From assembly GCF_001666835.1 (NCBI RefSeq), contig NZ_LZJF01000182.1, positions 1 through 58,325 on the forward strand: a DNA stretch of 58,325 bases. The letters run 5' to 3'. The stretch comes from Mycobacterium sp. E3251. GTDB lineage: Bacteria; Actinomycetota; Actinomycetes; Mycobacteriales; Mycobacteriaceae. Positions 23,599 to 31,501 of the stretch are shown one piece after another; the first letter of the stretch is position 1, and each line of letters opens with the position of its first letter. A model generated the notes under the pieces. That model was not told the DNA's origin. It was given only the letters and a program-made list of their open reading frames with translations, and searched no databases. Made by a program: the position numbers and the translations under genes.

Positions 23599-24624
23599 TC
23601 AGAAGCCGGAACCGTGCACTTCGTGGCCCGGGACCTCGGCGATGAGGCCCCGGTAGGCCTCTTCGACGGTCGACCCATGGTTGATCACCGCGTCGACTTC
23701 GCGGGCGATCGGCATGTTCAGCCCGAACTCGTTGGCGAACTCCATGATCACGCTGGCGGCCTTGACGCCCTCGGCGACCTGGTTCATCGAGGAGATGATC
23801 TCGTCGATCGGCTTGCCGGCGCCCAGTTGTTCACCGACGTGGCGGTTGCGGCTGCGCTGGCTGGTGCAGGTCACGATGAGGTCGCCCAGCCCGGCCAGGC
23901 CGGGGAACGTCTCGGGATTGCCGCCCAGGGCCACGCCGAGCTTGGTCATCTCGCGCAGCGCGCGGGCGATCACCAGCGCACGGGTGTTTTCCCCGATGCC
24001 CAGCGAGTAGCCCATGCCGACCGAGATGGCGTAGACGTTCTTCAGCGCCCCGGCCATCTCGACGCCGATCACGTCGTCGGTGGTGTACACCCGGAAACGC
24101 CGGGTGCGGAACAGCCCGGACAGCCGGGTCGCCAGATGCTGGTCGGGCATGGCCAGCACCGCCGCGGCGGCGTAGCCCTCACCGACCTCGCGCGCGATGT
24201 TCGGCCCCGCCAGGATGCCCGCGGGATGGCCGGGCAGGACCTCCTCGATGATCTGCGACATCCGCATGTTGGTGCCCTGCTCGAGCCCTTTGACCAGTGA
24301 CACCACCGGCACCCACGGCCGCAGTTCCTTGGCCAGCTCGGCCAGCACGCCCCGGAAGCCGTGGGAGGGCACGCCCATCACCACGACGTCTGCGGAGTTC
24401 GCCGCCTCGGCGAAGTCGGTCGTGGCCCGCAGGGTGTCGCTCAACACGACGTCATTGCCGAGATAGCGGCTGTTGCGGTGCTTCTCGTTGATGTCGCTTG
24501 CGGTCTCCTCCGAGCGGACCCATTGCAGCGTCGGCCCGCGGCGCGCACAGATGGACGCCACCGTGGTTCCCCAGGAACCGCCACCAAGGACAACGACGTT
24601 GGGTTCGCGCATCTGAGCTGCCAT
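23599..24624 (-). CDS. gpdA1: Glycerol-3-phosphate dehydrogenase [NAD(P)+] GpdA1
   Basis: A 341-residue GpsA-type enzyme interconverting dihydroxyacetone phosphate and sn-glycerol-3-phosphate for phospholipid synthesis. The cofactor motif VVLGGGSWGTTVAS (10-23), the substrate segment LVKGLEQGT, the active-site Lys in GALKNVYA and the C-terminal GLAGLGDLIVTCTS are intact. ATG 24624 (MAAQMREPN) aligns with the M. tuberculosis Rv0564c start; the frame opens ten codons earlier without need. It is followed on the same strand by a long SulP promoter gap. Confidence 0.95.
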   Translation of the reverse strand: MAAQMREPNVVVLGGGSWGTTVASICARRGPTLQWVRSEETASDINEKHRNSRYLGNDVVLSDTLRATTDFAEAANSADVVVMGVPSHGFRGVLAELAKELRPWVPVVSLVKGLEQGTNMRMSQIIEEVLPGHPAGILAGPNIAREVGEGYAAAAVLAMPDQHLATRLSGLFRTRRFRVYTTDDVIGVEMAGALKNVYAISVGMGYSLGIGENTRALVIARALREMTKLGVALGGNPETFPGLAGLGDLIVTCTSQRSRNRHVGEQLGAGKPIDEIISSMNQVAEGVKAASVIMEFANEFGLNMPIAREVDAVINHGSTVEEAYRGLIAEVPGHEVHGSGF

Positions 24625-24694
24625 GGCGATCAGCGTATTGCCGACACCTCTCATTTAGTAGCGGTTCACAAACTTCGGATCCGCACGACCATCC

Positions 24695-26203
24695 TCATCC
24701 CGCCAGGGGTGCCCGGTCGGATGCCCGGCCGAACACCATCGCCTCCTCGATCCGGTCGAAGCGATAGTCGATGGCGTCGGCGAGGTAGTTCTGCCGCACG
24801 TTCCAGGGCCGCTTGGTTCCCGATTTCGGCAGCGCATGCACCGAGCGCAGCACGTAGCCGGCGTTGATGTCCCACGACGGCTTCTCGGTCATCGGCTCGT
24901 TGCCCCGATGCGGGTAGGCGTGGGTGTAGCCGTGAGAGGTCATGTGCGCCAACAGCTTTGCCGTGGCCCGGGCGGTGATGTCGGCGCGCAGCGTCCACGA
25001 TGCGTTGGTATAGCCGACGCACCAGAACAGGTTCGGCACGTCCTCGAGCATGTGGGCCTTGTAGACGAAGCGGTCGTTGGGCTTGATCTCGTTGCCGTCC
25101 AGGCTGATCGCGGTCCCGCCCAGGGCCTGCAGCTGCAGGCCGGTGGCGGTGACGATGATGTCGGCGTCGAGGTGGCCGCCGGATTTCAGCGCGATACCGG
25201 TCGCGTCGAAATGGTCGATGTGGTCGGTGACCACGTCGGCGCGGCCGGCGGCGATGGCGTTGTACAGGTCCGCGTCGGGGATCAGGCACATCCGCTGGTC
25301 CCACGGGTTGTAGCGCGGTTTGAAGTGGGTGTCGACGTCATAGCCGGCGGGCAGGCTGCTGATCGCCTTGCGCCGCAGCAGCCATCGCACCAGCCCGGGC
25401 GCCTTGCGGGACAACGCGAAGAACACCGCCTCGGTCAGCGCGCTGTACATCCGGACGATCAGGTGGGCGGGCTTGCGCGGCAATACTTTCCGCGCGACGG
25501 CGGCGACCTTGCCGTACTTCGACGCCGAGATCAGATATGTGGGCGAGCGCTGCAGCATGGTCACCTTCGCGGCCCGATCCGACAGCGAGGGGAGCAGGGT
25601 CACCGCGGTGGCCCCGCTGCCGATCACCACGACCTTCTTGCCGCTGTAGTCCAGGTCTTCCGGCCAGTGCTGCGGATGCACGACGACGCCACCGAAGGTT
25701 TCGATGCCGGGGAACTCGGGGGTGTAGCCCTCGTCGTAGTTGTAGTAGCCGCTGCCGAAGAACAGGAATCGGCCGCGGTAGAGCTTCCGCGCGCCGTCCT
25801 GCTCGACGGTGACCGTCCAGGTGTCGGTGGACGAATCCCAATCGGCCGAGCGGACGTAGCTGTTGAAGCGGATGTGGCGATCGATGCCGTACTTGCGCGC
25901 GGTGGCGGCCAGGTACTCGCGGATGTGGACGCCGTCGGCCACGCCTTCCTTTCGCGTCCACGGCTCGAACGGGAAGGACAGCGTGAAGATGCTGCTGTCC
26001 GAGCGAACCCCGGGGTAGCGAAACAGGTCCCACGTGCCGCCGATCTGCGCGCGCCGCTCCAGGATCGTGTAGGTCAGCCGGGGATTGCTCTCGCCGATCC
26101 GGTAGGCCGCGTCGATGCCGGAGATGCCGGCGCCGACGATGATGACGTCGGAGTAGTCGGCCTCGGTCGGTGTCTGGCCGGCTTCCTGGGGAGTCACGGT
26201 CAT
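24695..26203 (-). CDS. Flavin-containing monooxygenase, Baeyer-Villiger type (Rv0565c-like)
   Basis: A 502-residue FAD/NADPH monooxygenase. Features are GAGISG (24-29), the Baeyer-Villiger/FMO fingerprint FxGxxxHxxxWP at F170-P181, the second Rossmann VVVIGSGATAVTLL and ATGLQLQALGG. It is expected to insert oxygen into a ketone or oxidise a heteroatom. The M. tuberculosis homologue Rv0565c is, as I recall, one of several BVMOs that can activate thioamide drugs such as ethionamide. It is upstream of gpdA1 on the same strand, 70 bp away. Confidence 0.9.
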   Translation of the reverse strand: MTVTPQEAGQTPTEADYSDVIIVGAGISGIDAAYRIGESNPRLTYTILERRAQIGGTWDLFRYPGVRSDSSIFTLSFPFEPWTRKEGVADGVHIREYLAATARKYGIDRHIRFNSYVRSADWDSSTDTWTVTVEQDGARKLYRGRFLFFGSGYYNYDEGYTPEFPGIETFGGVVVHPQHWPEDLDYSGKKVVVIGSGATAVTLLPSLSDRAAKVTMLQRSPTYLISASKYGKVAAVARKVLPRKPAHLIVRMYSALTEAVFFALSRKAPGLVRWLLRRKAISSLPAGYDVDTHFKPRYNPWDQRMCLIPDADLYNAIAAGRADVVTDHIDHFDATGIALKSGGHLDADIIVTATGLQLQALGGTAISLDGNEIKPNDRFVYKAHMLEDVPNLFWCVGYTNASWTLRADITARATAKLLAHMTSHGYTHAYPHRGNEPMTEKPSWDINAGYVLRSVHALPKSGTKRPWNVRQNYLADAIDYRFDRIEEAMVFGRASDRAPLAG

Positions 26204-26274
26204 CGTGAACCTCGCTCACATCGTGGGACTGGTCACTACATTAGGCATCCACCGGTTGGCCGGGCCAGGGATCG

Positions 26275-26889
26275 TCACAACGGCTCCATCAGCACGTCGA
26301 CGTGCAGCGGCGCGCACCGGTCGATCAGCCAGATCTGGTCGGCGGGGCTGGCGAAGATGCGCGCGTGAGACGGGTCCTGCGCGAAGGCATTCCGGCACCT
26401 GTCACCGAAGAAGACGTAGGCCTTGGTGTCGTTGCATTGCCGCGACATCCACACCAGCCCGTCCAGCCCGGCGCGGTGCGCGGCCTCGGCCCACCACACC
26501 GTGGTGTCGTAGCTCGACGCCGGGCTCGCCGTGAGCTCGGCGGCGGTGACTTTGAGGCGTCGCAGCCCGGTGCCGTGCAGGACGCCCAGGCGCACGGGCC
26601 GGGTCACTTCCAGCCGGACGAGCACTTTGTCCGCGTATTGGTCGTAGGGGAGCAGGCCGCCCTCGACGGGGATGTCGTGCAGCAGCGTCTCGGCGATGGC
26701 CGCGTCCTCGGTGTCGGCCGCGTACATGATCGGCACGACCGGGTCGCCGAAGAAACCGAAGCGAGTGCGCGCGCCGATGCCGGGGTTGAAGTCGGTGGCG
26801 GTGCGTGTCGCCGACAGCACGCGGTAGAGCGGGTGTCCCGCCGGCAGGGTGGTGGTGGCCGGGTCGAAAGGGTCCGGGGGTCGCCTCAC
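26275..26889 (-). CDS. RES-domain toxin (putative NAD+ phosphorylase)
   Basis: A 204-residue RES-family protein. MbcT in M. tuberculosis and related toxins kill by degrading NAD+. Conserved polar residues are in place: R23 (PLYRVL), R43 (RTRFGFFG), Y56 (PIMYAAD) and E67 (AIAETLLHD); the GLDGLVWMSRQCN and AYVFFGDR segments are also typical. The GTG start overlaps the stop of the upstream antitoxin gene (GTGA), so the two are translationally coupled. No equivalent lies between Rv0565c and Rv0566c in M. tuberculosis as I recall, so this is an acquired or lost module. Confidence 0.88.
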   Translation of the reverse strand: MRRPPDPFDPATTTLPAGHPLYRVLSATRTATDFNPGIGARTRFGFFGDPVVPIMYAADTEDAAIAETLLHDIPVEGGLLPYDQYADKVLVRLEVTRPVRLGVLHGTGLRRLKVTAAELTASPASSYDTTVWWAEAAHRAGLDGLVWMSRQCNDTKAYVFFGDRCRNAFAQDPSHARIFASPADQIWLIDRCAPLHVDVLMEPL

Positions 26890-27392
26890 CACGAGACGGC
26901 CAGGGCCTCCGCAGCAACCGCGACGACGCGGTCCGGATCGGTGGCGAGGCGGTCCACGGGCCGCTCCCCGTCCAGGTAGGTGGTGGGCGAGCACAGCCAC
27001 TGCACCAGCCCGGCCTCCGACCAGCCGTTGTCTTCCGCGACCTCGCGCAGCCGGGCGATGACCGCCAGCGGCTTGCCGTCCGGGCCGAACTGGAACCCGG
27101 GATAGGCGAGGTAGTTGCCGCGCCGCACGGCGACCAGCGTCTTGTTGCGGTGGGCGGTGGTGGCCAGGTTGCGCGGTGCGCTGGACCGTGAGCCCATCCG
27201 CTTACCGGCGTCGGTGCTGCTCAGCATCCCGAACTCGGCCTCGATGCGGGCATACAGATTCTGCTCGGCCTGCACCGCCCGCGCGACGGCGGGCTCGGTG
27301 TAGACGGCGACCGACGACAGCGCGATGCCCACCGCATGGGCGCTTTCGCGCAGGCGCTCGTGCGCGGTGGCCAGTTCGGCGACGGTGGTCAT
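26886..27392 (-). CDS. Xre/MbcA/ParS-type antitoxin of the RES pair
   Basis: A 168-residue partner of the RES toxin. The C-terminal 40 residues (LVQWLCSPTTYLDGERPVDR and the following helices) match the Xre/MbcA/ParS toxin-binding domain. The middle (FGMLSSTDAGKRMG, then NKTLVAVRRGNYLAYPGFQF) resembles the compact helix-turn-helix of this family. The N-terminal 55 residues form a helical extension that makes it longer than MbcA. It is transcribed first, which is usual for the antitoxin. A perfect 17-bp dyad lies 14 bp before its ATG. Confidence 0.85.
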   Translation of the reverse strand: MTTVAELATAHERLRESAHAVGIALSSVAVYTEPAVARAVQAEQNLYARIEAEFGMLSSTDAGKRMGSRSSAPRNLATTAHRNKTLVAVRRGNYLAYPGFQFGPDGKPLAVIARLREVAEDNGWSEAGLVQWLCSPTTYLDGERPVDRLATDPDRVVAVAAEALAVSW

Positions 27393-27406
27393 GGCGATCG
27401 CTCCAA

Positions 27407-27447
27407 CGTTCGGTTCGTGCAGTTCATTCTACTGCACGAACCGAACG
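27407..27447. promoter_or_regulatory. Perfect 17-bp inverted repeat, promoter-operator of the toxin-antitoxin pair
   Basis: CGTTCGGTTCGTGCAGT (27407-27423) and ACTGCACGAACCGAACG (27431-27447) are exact reverse complements around a 7-base loop. On the minus strand the loop edge holds TAGAAT, a good -10 hexamer (27427-27432). A weak -35 (CTGCCA) lies 17 bases before it. The dyad is 14 bp from the antitoxin ATG and 7 bp from the YajQ stop. It can therefore serve as an operator for autoregulation and as a hairpin terminating yajQ transcription. Confidence 0.85.
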
Positions 27448-27454
27448 CTGGCAG

Positions 27455-27946
27455 CTACCGGTAATTGACGAACTGCAGCGCGACGTCGAGGTCGGCCTGC
27501 TTGAGCATCGAGATGACGGCCTGCAGGTCGTCGCGCTTTTTGCTGCTGACGCGGATCTCGTCCCCCTGAATCTGGGTCTTGACGCCCTTGGGCCCGTCGT
27601 CGCGGATCAGCTTGGTGATCTTTTTGGCGTGCTCGCTGTCGATGCCCTGCTTGAGGGTGCCGCTGACCTTGTAGGTCTTTCCCGACGCCTGCGGTTCGCC
27701 GGCGTCGAAGGCCTTCATCGAGATGTCGCGGCGGATCAGCTTCTCCTTGAAGACGTCGACGGCCGCCTTGACGCGTTCCTCGGTGGACGACGTCAGCTCG
27801 ATAGCCTCGTCGCCCTTCCACGCGATCGTGGTGTCGGTGCCGCGGAAGTCGAAGCGGGTGGCCAGCTCCTTGGCGGCCTGGTTGAGTGCGTTGTCGACCT
27901 CTTGGCGCTCGACTTTGCTGACAATGTCGAACGATGAGTCCGCCAT
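27455..27946 (-). CDS. YajQ family cyclic-di-GMP/nucleotide-binding protein (Rv0566c-like)
   Basis: A 163-residue cytosolic protein of the YajQ (DUF520) family: two ferredoxin-like halves with SSFDIVSKVERQEVDNALNQ at the N-terminus and the C-terminal KRDDLQAVISMLKQADLDVALQFVNYR. Xanthomonas and Pseudomonas homologues bind cyclic-di-GMP or RNA; the role in mycobacteria is not settled. Length and position match Rv0566c. It is divergent from the tRNA-Tyr gene. Confidence 0.95.
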   Translation of the reverse strand: MADSSFDIVSKVERQEVDNALNQAAKELATRFDFRGTDTTIAWKGDEAIELTSSTEERVKAAVDVFKEKLIRRDISMKAFDAGEPQASGKTYKVSGTLKQGIDSEHAKKITKLIRDDGPKGVKTQIQGDEIRVSSKKRDDLQAVISMLKQADLDVALQFVNYR

Positions 27947-28015
27947 TCGATCCGTCCCTTCATCCCGTGATGGCCGTTTGTGCTTTGTCTACCCCCTCGT
28001 TGTAACCTGTCTGGC

Positions 28016-28099
28016 GGCAGGTTGCCCGAGCGGCCAATGGGAGCGGACTGTAAATCCGTCGCGAAAGCTTCACAGGTTCGAATCCTGTACCTGCCACCA
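28016..28099 (+). tRNA. tRNA-Tyr (GUA)
   Basis: An 84-base class-II tRNA with encoded CCA. Acceptor arms GGCAGGT (28016-28022) and ACCTGCC (28089-28095) pair perfectly, with discriminator A28096 and CCA at 28097-28099. The anticodon loop CTGTAAA (28048-28054) presents GTA at 28050-28052. A long variable arm precedes the T-loop GGTTCGAATCC. Gene collinearity with M. tuberculosis stops immediately to its right. Confidence 0.97.
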
Positions 28100-28203
28100 A
28101 CGTTCGTGAGGGACCAGGTTGTGCCGCCGCGGCCGGACTCAGTGCAGGTTGCGTGCGCTGGGCGCCCCAACGGGTGCAGGGCTACGTGTGAACGCTAAAA
28201 CCC

Positions 28204-28216
28204 GTGCCGCGGGCAC
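28204..28216. terminator. Short hairpin after the small secreted-protein gene
   Basis: GTGCC-GCG-GGCAC lies just past the stop of the leftward gene at 28221-28448. It could help terminate that transcript; there is no T-run. Confidence 0.4.
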
Positions 28217-28220
28217 AGCG

Positions 28221-28448
28221 TTACCCACAAACCTGGCCCAACTGTCCGTCGATGGGGCTTGCGCCCTCGCAATCGCCCAGCAGGCGTCTGCGCATGCCGT
28301 TATCGGGCCGGAATTGGTCGATGCATGCCTGATGGGCCGCGGGATCGGTGGTGCTGCTGCTACAGGGATCGGCGTGTGCTTGTGCCGTCGGAGTGCAGAG
28401 GAGTGCCAGGACTAGCGCCGCCGACGCGCTGATTCGTGCCGTCTTCAT
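28221..28448 (-). CDS. Small secreted four-cysteine protein, paralogue A
   Basis: A 75-residue exported mini-protein. A signal peptide (about 1-26, SASAALVLALLCTPTAQAHA) is followed by a mature part of about 48 residues with four cysteines in the order DPC, HQAC, GDC, GQVC. It is clearly related to the 86-residue protein encoded at 30165-30425: DP-C-x(n)-DP-x-A-x-QACI and the C-terminal GQLGQ-[VI]-C are shared. I infer two disulfides and a role outside the cell or in the cell wall; no family is recognised. AAAGGAC precedes the ATG. Confidence 0.75.
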   Translation of the reverse strand: MKTARISASAALVLALLCTPTAQAHADPCSSSTTDPAAHQACIDQFRPDNGMRRRLLGDCEGASPIDGQLGQVCG

Positions 28449-28689
28449 TGGTCAGTCCTTTCCGCACCGCCCGATGGCCACTGATTATGGGGTAGATCGG
28501 GATGGACGGCGACTTGGCGCGCATGAGGCAGCCGCCGAAAATCCGACCAGCAAACTAGTCAGATCAATCGTCAATCAGGCACCCGAGCGGCGCCGCTGTC
28601 TCCGGATCTTCATGACCCAGGGTAAACGCTTGCAGCACAACGTAGTTGGGCGAGAAGGGACGACAAATGCGCACGGGCAAGCCCGCGTC

Positions 28690-29817
28690 TCATCCGCCTG
28701 ACGGAGGTCGCCGCATGATGCTGCCGAAGATCGGCGGTCCATAGCCCTTTTCGTCGGGCTTATCCCGCTGGGCCTTGCGTGCCCCCGGTGGCATCGGCGG
28801 GATGAACATCGGGGTGAGCGGCGCGCCCTCGGCTGTCGTTGCCATCAATGGGCCCTGAGCGGCGGACAGCTGGATCGGGGCGGTAACCGCCGACGGCGGG
28901 ACCACGAGGTTGCCGACGTACATGCCCTTACCCAGAGAGGCCGTGGCGGAACTCTCGATCGCGCTGGCCGTGCTGGCAGGTGGGGCGAAGAAATTGGGAG
29001 CCCCTCCGACGGCCTCGGGACCGGTGAGGTTGTAGGCAATGGCCAGGTTGCGAGGCGTGGGGGCCAGGACATCCGGGAACTGACCGGGGTAGAAATCGTG
29101 GCCGCCCGTGACCAAACCTATGAAGGCCTGCGGGTTGAAGACGCCGCTGCTGACCAGGTTTTGCAGATAACCGTTGACGGTCTGAACAAACGGGTTGGCG
29201 AAGAATTGCGTGGGGTCGGGTGCGGCTGCGGCCGGGGCGCCGAGTAGCGGTGCGGCCGTAACCGCCCTGCCCACTGCGGCCGTTTGAACCGTAGCGGCGG
29301 CCGGAGTGGTCATCGGGGACGGGGCGTTGAACGTCGGCATCGCCATGGTCTGCAGGCTGCTGGCGTGATAGCCCAGCATGGCGGTCGTGTTATCCGCCCA
29401 CATCTGCAGGTACTGGAGCTCGGTGGCGGCGATCGCGGGGAAGTTGATGCCGAACACGTTTGTCGCGATCAGATGAGCCAGCAGCGCGCGGTTGGCGGTC
29501 ACCACGCTGGGATGCACCATGGCTGCCTGGGTGGCGGCGAAGGAGCTGGCCATCGTGGTCGCCGCCATCGACATATGAGCGGCCTGTAGCGAGGTGGTCT
29601 GTAGCCAGGCGACATAGGGGAGCGTGGATGCGGTCATCGCCGTCGCTGACGGCCCCTGCCAGGGAATGCTTGTCACGATGGAGGCGTAGCCGGCGGCGGT
29701 TTGTCCGAGCTCGATCGCCAGCTGGCGCCAGGCCTCGGCAGCGGTGAGCCACGATCCGGGCCCGGGCCCTGAATGAATTAGCGCCGATGTGATCTCGGGA
29801 GGAGCCCAGAAGTCCAT
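28690..29817 (-). CDS. PPE family protein
   Basis: A 375-residue PPE protein. The N-terminal domain (1-175) begins MDFWAPPEITSALIHSGPG and has the WxG motif in SIPWQGPSA (near residue 54) and the usual helical-hairpin sequence. The C-terminal half is Ala/Pro/Thr-rich. It contains VGNLVVPPSAV near residue 305, reminiscent of, but not identical to, the SVP-subfamily GxxSVPxxW motif. PPE proteins are secreted by type VII systems, usually with a PE partner and EspG chaperone; no PE gene adjoins it. It lies between two paralogous small secreted-protein genes. Confidence 0.93.
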   Translation of the reverse strand: MDFWAPPEITSALIHSGPGPGSWLTAAEAWRQLAIELGQTAAGYASIVTSIPWQGPSATAMTASTLPYVAWLQTTSLQAAHMSMAATTMASSFAATQAAMVHPSVVTANRALLAHLIATNVFGINFPAIAATELQYLQMWADNTTAMLGYHASSLQTMAMPTFNAPSPMTTPAAATVQTAAVGRAVTAAPLLGAPAAAAPDPTQFFANPFVQTVNGYLQNLVSSGVFNPQAFIGLVTGGHDFYPGQFPDVLAPTPRNLAIAYNLTGPEAVGGAPNFFAPPASTASAIESSATASLGKGMYVGNLVVPPSAVTAPIQLSAAQGPLMATTAEGAPLTPMFIPPMPPGARKAQRDKPDEKGYGPPIFGSIMRRPPSGG

Positions 29818-30164
29818 CCCGACCCCCCGTCAAAGCTTGGAGTCGATAATCCTGATGCCGCGCGTACAGGCCTGCGCGGCCTGTCGTCCGCCACGGAACC
29901 GATTTTCGCGTCCCACGTGTTGTCCCTTTCGGTGGCGTTCCTGTCTGGTACATGGCCCGATCCGCCGATTTACAGCCTATGCGCCCGCGCGGCCACTCAC
30001 TTCGGGAATCGTGAGATTCGGCTGGTCAGCTCGCGGCGCCAATTTCAGCACGTAGATGCCCGTGCGGGCCGCGGCCGCAATTAGTCGAAAACCCGTCGCA
30101 CACAAGCCCTGAGTGCTGAACGCGGCTGGCCGTCAGTGCACTTGCGCGTTAGAGGGTTGCCAAC
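29818..30164. other. Intergenic region upstream of the PPE gene
   Basis: 347 bp without a supportable gene. It should hold the leftward PPE promoter and leader. A perfect hairpin ACAGGCC-TGCGC-GGCCTGT at 29866-29884 lies 49 bp before the PPE ATG and could fold in the mRNA leader. A NotI-like GCGGCCGC palindrome lies near 30072. Nothing else stands out. Confidence 0.5.
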
Positions 30165-30425
30165 TCACCAGGGGGGCGCGGGCTTTCGAACCCAGGCGTC
30201 GCGACAAATTTGGCCCAGTTGTCCGTAGTCGGGGCTGGCCTGACAATTGCCCATTCGGGGGCCTTCCATGGGGCCATCGGGCGAAGGTCTGTTGATGCAA
30301 GCCTGGTAGGCGGTGGGATCGGTGATGCCGGCACAGGGGTCGTCGGCGCGCGCTTGTGCTGGTGCAATGCAGAGGGCTGCCAGTGCTGTCAGCGCCGCCA
30401 CGGACGCCCCCTTTGCCCTCCTCAT
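30165..30425 (-). CDS. Small secreted four-cysteine protein, paralogue B
   Basis: An 86-residue exported mini-protein with a signal peptide (about 1-27, VAALTALAALCIAPAQARA). The mature part has four cysteines in DDPC, YQACI, GNC and GQIC, and ends with an extra RDAWVRKPAPPW tail. It is paralogous to the protein at 28221-28448 with the same cysteine order; about 2 kb and a PPE gene separate them. The ATG at 30425 has AGGAGAGGAAG upstream, and the longer open frame lacks a signal peptide start. The function is unknown. Confidence 0.78.
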   Translation of the reverse strand: MRRAKGASVAALTALAALCIAPAQARADDPCAGITDPTAYQACINRPSPDGPMEGPRMGNCQASPDYGQLGQICRDAWVRKPAPPW

Positions 30426-30525
30426 CAGTTCTTCCTCTCCTGACCCGATGACCGATTTAGGCCATAACCCAGTGTCGCACTTCGTGATGAGGGCAGTCGA
30501 GTATCGCGCAAACAGACTCGAGGGT

Positions 30526-31455
30526 TCACCCACCCAAGCGTTGCGGCGACGGCGGTCTCGGCTCGTCTAGGGTCCTGACGTCGCGGCCGGCGCCGGCCGA
30601 CACCGTCGCGGCCTCGCCGCGAGCCAGCCCCACCGTCGCGACGATCACCAACACCGCCGCCACCGCCAGCACGACCCAATCGAAGCCCTGGGCGTCCAAC
30701 GTCTCGCCCAGCACGGTGATCCCAAGGACCGCGCCGACAATGGGTTTCGCCGCGATGATCGTCGGCAACGACGCCGTCAAAGCCCCTGCGCGGTAAGCCG
30801 ATTGATGGAAGATCATCCCGGCCGCCCCGCAGAACACCCAGCCGTACGCCTCGGGTCGGGTCCACAATTGCTCGGGGTTGTGTTCGAGGATGTCGACCAC
30901 GCCCTTCATCAGCACCGCGAACACCGCCAGCAACGAACCGGCGACCGCGGCCAGCAACAGCGCGGCCACCGGACGGTCCGACCAGATCCGGGCGCCCAGC
31001 AACCCCAGGAGCAGCGGCGGACCCATCGCGATGGCGACGATCAGCCACACGTGTGGCGCCGCGCGCTGCTGGCCGCCGGTCGGATCGCCGACCGCGATCA
31101 CGACCACCAACGCCGCGGTCAGTAGCACCGCCCACACCCACTCCGCGCGGGTGACGGGGTGGCGGCTCATCCGCGCGTAAATCGGCAGGGCGAACAGCAG
31201 CGCTGTCACCTGCAACGACATCACCAACAGCACCGAGCCCTTGTCCAGGGCCGCAGCCAGCAAGATGTAGCTGGCGATGTCGCCGAGACCGCCCATCCAC
31301 CACCGCGTGTCGCGCAACAACATGCCGAAGAGCGCCAGGTGGCCAACGGGTTTGTCGGTGACCTCCTGGGCGGATCGCTGACGCACCACGTTGCCGATCG
31401 CGGACGCCAGCGCGGCGCACAGGGCGAGAATCGCCGCCATATCAGCCCTCGACAT
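30526..31455 (-). CDS. DMT superfamily (EamA-like) membrane transporter
   Basis: A 309-residue membrane protein with about nine to ten hydrophobic helices spread over residues 5-285, such as ILALCAALASAIGNVV, VWAVLLTAALVVVIAVG and FDWVVLAVAAVLVIVATVG. It shows the internal two-fold layout of drug/metabolite transporters. The repeat-end segment IIAAKPIVGAVLGITVLGETL is typical of EamA proteins. The C-terminus is cytosolic and Arg/Pro-rich. The substrate is unknown. The first ATG (31455) or the one five codons later may be used. Confidence 0.85.
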   Translation of the reverse strand: MSRADMAAILALCAALASAIGNVVRQRSAQEVTDKPVGHLALFGMLLRDTRWWMGGLGDIASYILLAAALDKGSVLLVMSLQVTALLFALPIYARMSRHPVTRAEWVWAVLLTAALVVVIAVGDPTGGQQRAAPHVWLIVAIAMGPPLLLGLLGARIWSDRPVAALLLAAVAGSLLAVFAVLMKGVVDILEHNPEQLWTRPEAYGWVFCGAAGMIFHQSAYRAGALTASLPTIIAAKPIVGAVLGITVLGETLDAQGFDWVVLAVAAVLVIVATVGLARGEAATVSAGAGRDVRTLDEPRPPSPQRLGG

Positions 31456-31501
31456 GCCACTAATCTAGTCGGGCCCCCGCAAACCGCCCGCCGAGCGCGG
31501 T

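Noticed and set aside
28016..28099. Integration site with duplicated tRNA end and integrase
   Set aside because: No second copy of the tRNA-Tyr 3' end and no integrase-like gene was found in the window, so an island cannot be claimed on that basis.
30113..30295. 60-codon plus-strand frame opposite the second small secreted-protein gene
   Set aside because: No ribosome site or signal sequence; it overlaps the better supported minus-strand gene, which has a paralogue.
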